From positions 28,317,955 through 28,381,954 of the forward strand of contig OY855903.1 in the NCBI GenBank assembly GCA_963693305.1: a stretch of 64,000 nucleotides of DNA, in the 5' to 3' direction. The first letter of the stretch is position 1. The number at the start of each line of letters is the position of its first letter. Below are positions 45,588 to 64,000 of this stretch, piece by piece. The position numbers and the translations under genes are program-made. This stretch comes from Meandrina meandrites. Taxonomy: Eukaryota; Cnidaria; Anthozoa; Scleractinia; Meandrinidae. A model generated the notes under the pieces. It saw nothing but the letters and a program-made list of their open reading frames with translations, did no database searches and was not told the DNA's origin.

Positions 45588-45674
45588 GTCTGAAATGTCA
45601 TCCGTCCTCTCTTCCTTACCCCCCAGAGGAGGGGCGGGGGATAAGGAAGAGAGGACGGATGACATTTCAGACTA
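45588..45674. mobile_element. MITE with about 11-bp target duplication
   Basis: Long near-perfect arms: GTCTGAAATGTCATCCGTCC pairs with GGACGGATGACATTTCAGAC, around a GC-rich loop. GAAATGGACTA occurs on both sides (45577-45587 and 45675-45685), a 10-11 bp duplication as produced by Mutator-like elements. It lies upstream of the CDCA7-like gene. Confidence 0.75.
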
Positions 45675-45733
45675 GAAATGGACTAATGCTCTTTGGGTTC
45701 GTCACGCGTTCCTCCTCCACGAATGTCTGCTTA

Positions 45734-46147
45734 AGGCAAGGGTACACTTGAAATTGAGTGAAATTTTAAGAGGTTTAAAAAAGGGATAGAAGAAAGAAAA
45801 TTATTTTTGGAACACCACCAGTTGACCCCAACGCAACAGCACCCCAGGTTGTCAGGGGCACTGTTTTGGTGTCCATCTACTAATTTTTAACTTCAAAATT
45901 CTAATTTTAAAATCACATTAAATCTTTAATAGTTCTTATTTCTCCAAATTCTATTAATCCTTTGAGAAAAACTATCTCTTCCCAATCATTCTCAAAAATT
46001 ACCCAAAAATTCACAAAACACCGCTTAACATAGCTTTGTGAAATGAGCTTAGAGTTTTGGGATTACTTGAAACTAGGACGAAATATTCGCATTAAACCAA
46101 AGTTTAGCGGTGGAAAAACGGGCTTCAGGTGTACCCCCACCTTGACC
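45734..46147. mobile_element. Inverted-repeat element, ends CAAGGGTACACTTGA
   Basis: The left end AAGGCAAGGGTACACTTGAA and the right end TTCAGGTGTACCCCCACCTT are imperfect inverted copies. About 410 bp, non-coding. Confidence 0.5.
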
Positions 46148-47950
46148 GAGCTGCCACTTCCGTTCGCCGATGGTTAGCCGTTTTTGCGATTGTTTTGAAA
46201 AATGCAAAATAGGAGTAGACGAGCGAATTCACTCGCTCGATCGGTCGTTCGGTCAATCCCGTCCTTCCTTCCGTCCGAGACTTTTGTTTGTTATTCCGCT
46301 GTCCAATGGATAACTAGACTTGACGAAGATGAAATTAAATGGGGTGCAACCATTTTTTTATCCAAGTTTTCAAAAACATAACCTAGAAAGCATTTGATGT
46401 CGTTGTTATGAAATGAACGTACGCTCCAGTCAAGCGTGGGTTTTCTTCACACAATGCGTGAATATTGAGCAAAATAATAAATGGGAAGCACTTGTTTGCA
46501 TCTTGGGGAAAAGAAGGAAATAACAAGTCGGAGGGGAATAAACGGCACGCAAAGCATGCAAAAGCGATGGCACTTTAAAATGGGATCTTTCAGAAAAATT
46601 AGAAAAAATTGAATAATGTCAATAATTACATGTAAAATTGTGACTGCTTCTGTTTTTGGCTTCTACTACTGGCTATTCTGGTATAGTAACTAAGGGGGAA
46701 AGTTAGTATATTTAAATCCCCAACAGATGATCGAGAATAGTCCTTTCTAGCTTCGTTTCGTTTGTTTGTTAAATATATTGTAGCGTGACATTCACAACAC
46801 GATATACAATACTCTCGAGCCAAATCAATCCCTAGGGTCAATCGGTGTCTTGTTGTTGATAGAAATTTGTTTGTTCACTCTAAGAGAACTCATCAAATGT
46901 AATTTCTCTCTTTCGGTTATATTTTGCATACTGAATTGATTTTCAATACCTTGTAATGAAATGAAGACCCTTAACCTGTCACGTAAGGCAGTAGGCATAA
47001 AAGTCCATGTACTGAGGTCCATGACATGGTTACATATTCGAGAGACCTCATGCTCCAATTTGGCGCAGTAGAAAAAATAGGTAACAGGTAACATATTCAA
47101 ATAAATGGATTACAAGCTCTTTGGGTTCTGTCAATAGGCAGTTTAACTTCCGAAATTACCTTTTCGTTTATCTGTTTGGGATTTTCATTTACATATCTAG
47201 GCCCAAGACTGAAGTAAGTTATTAAAAGAGAAAGATCGGCCGTCAGTTCCAAGCAGTTCAAGACCCAGATACGCAGGCTTGATTTAAGTAACAGTTTATA
47301 TTGATGTAGTGGCTGCTATCTTTGCAATTCATAATTTTTATTTTTCTTACGGCATTTTCTGTATATCATTTATAAATTTCTTTCGGAATTAAGTTATTTA
47401 TTATCAGTTTCTATTTCGATTTTTAAAAAATATTCACTTTAGATAGTTCTAGTTAGGTGTTCCCTATTAGCAGTGGGGATTCCCCACTGCTAGATGTAAT
47501 TGACACAGTAATAGTCATTATTAATTAATTAATTTATTTATTTAAAACGACACAGTGAGTTTCTAAGTTCTGCCTCTTTTGTAAAATATTTGAATCATAA
47601 ATATGATGACCCACCGCCCCTTTGCTAAACTTATCTGCGTATTTAAGTTTAGTCACGAACGACTATTACAATCTTTACCACGACCATCTCTCTTTAATAG
47701 AAATGCGGTACACTGAAGATTATTGTGTAATTGTAACCATGCCTACAACTCTGCTCCCATTCTCACAAATGCTACTGTTACACCTACTCATAGATTTGAT
47801 ACTCAATTTTGACACCGGATAACGCATTACCCATCATTGAGATATCATTGTTTAAGCATACTATTGCTACCAAATGAACGTGTTTATCATTTAATATTTA
47901 GCACTCCACTCTTCTCCATCCAACTCCATAAAAATCCAGTATAAAAAGCT
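46148..47950. other. Spacer between CDCA7-like and D2HGDH, no gene seen
   Basis: AT-rich sequence with short scattered frames that resemble nothing I recognise. No introns or motifs support a gene. Confidence 0.5.
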
Positions 47951-47956
47951 GATAAT

Positions 47957-47962
47957 TTTATT
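47957..47962 (-). promoter_or_regulatory. Candidate D2HGDH polyadenylation signal
   Basis: AATAAA on the minus strand about 45 bases after the D2HGDH stop codon. Confidence 0.6.
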
Positions 47963-48003
47963 AACTATTTTATATCTGGTGTATTTGATTGCTTCGTGTA
48001 TAG

Positions 48004-63437
<15,434 letters not shown>

Positions 63438-64000
63438 CTACAAAGTAAAACATATATGAATTGTTACAGTTCAAGGCAGAAAAAGGGCTTTGTCTATCTT
63501 GTTCCTTGCTCATCTCCCTGTTGATGCAAGTGCAATAAATTGTTCAGTTTAAAGAGGTCACTGTTGTATTTAGGGCATTGGTTATTTTTCACTTTGTACA
63601 CCAGGAATGAAATATCTTGTAACCTACTCTTCGTTAAGGAGCTGATCATAAGATGAGTTTTGTAAGCTTAGAAAAAGTGTGGCCATATATTTGGTAGCAT
63701 TGTAATTACACACTTGGATCGTGTTAATGTTGTCAGGTTGTCATGCAAACGTCTAGTGACCAGGTATTCAAGGCCCAATGTCAGTAAACCATAAAGAAAT
63801 AAATCCAATGTATTTAACATATGCAAGTAATAATTCTAAGGCTGGGCACAAAGGGACTGAGGGCTGCTTCACATGGTCAGGACATAAAGGAGGAGGAGCT
63901 GGACTGAATTCAGGAGTGGGGTCTGCAGGCGCAACACAGCTGCCTCTAACTGCCTTGTGAAAGGTGTCTCATTTGCCTGCTGTCTTCCATGAGTTTCAGT
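63438..64000. other. Upstream D2HGDH intron, nothing further seen
   Basis: The preceding D2HGDH coding exon should end in phase 1, but no such exon is recognisable before the window edge. The plus-strand frame at 63778-63960 has no recognisable motif. Confidence 0.5.

Overview
The window is eukaryotic nuclear DNA: spliced genes with GT-AG introns, AT-rich spacers and many transposable elements. Gene content, gene structure and repeat types (tRNA-derived SINEs, many short foldback elements, L1-like, Ty3-like, BEL/Pao and Penelope remnants) suggest an invertebrate animal, most likely a cnidarian such as a stony coral. That taxonomic call is inference.

Five host genes were assembled exon by exon from splice sites and reading phase. 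(1) Minus strand, 9770 down to 1196 and off the left edge: an SRA/YDG-domain (UHRF1-like) protein, seven exons. (2) Plus strand, 11978-20409: a complete six-exon GTP-type phosphoenolpyruvate carboxykinase, 616 aa, head-to-head with gene 1. (3) Minus, 40953-23983: a complete ten-exon POGLUT2/3 (KDELC-type) ER protein O-glucosyltransferase, 498 aa, with a filamin-type domain, a CAP10 domain and a C-terminal HDEL carried by an 18-base last exon. (4) Minus, 45035-44247: an intronless CDCA7-like zinc-finger gene, 262 aa. (5) Minus, 63437-48004: the last seven coding exons of D-2-hydroxyglutarate dehydrogenase; its 5' part lies beyond the right edge.

Two apparently intact retrotransposons sit in introns, antisense to their hosts. 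A 5.5-kb Ty3-like LTR element (33583-39089; 184-bp LTRs identical by eye; one 1614-aa gag-pol frame; ATTTT target duplication) is in POGLUT intron 2. A 5.7-kb L1-like element (55161-60873; ORF1, ORF2, A-rich tail, 10-bp target duplication) is in a D2HGDH intron. Decayed pieces of another non-LTR element, a BEL/Pao integrase and a Penelope-like element fill other D2HGDH introns. A 1.7-kb tetranucleotide array abuts a splice donor in POGLUT. Many foldback or TIR elements with recognisable target duplications (TA, TTAA, TAA, 10-12 bp) are scattered through spacers and introns.

The most notable points are: a 14-nt self-complementarity between the LTR and the primer-binding position of the Ty3-like element, suggesting Tf1-style self-priming; an L1-like ORF2 with no ATG before its endonuclease domain; and two proteins linked to DNA methylation (SRA/UHRF1-like and CDCA7-like) in one window that share an N-terminal YExQR...N-K motif. 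PEPCK, POGLUT and D2HGDH are ordinary metabolic or secretory genes with no evident functional link to each other.
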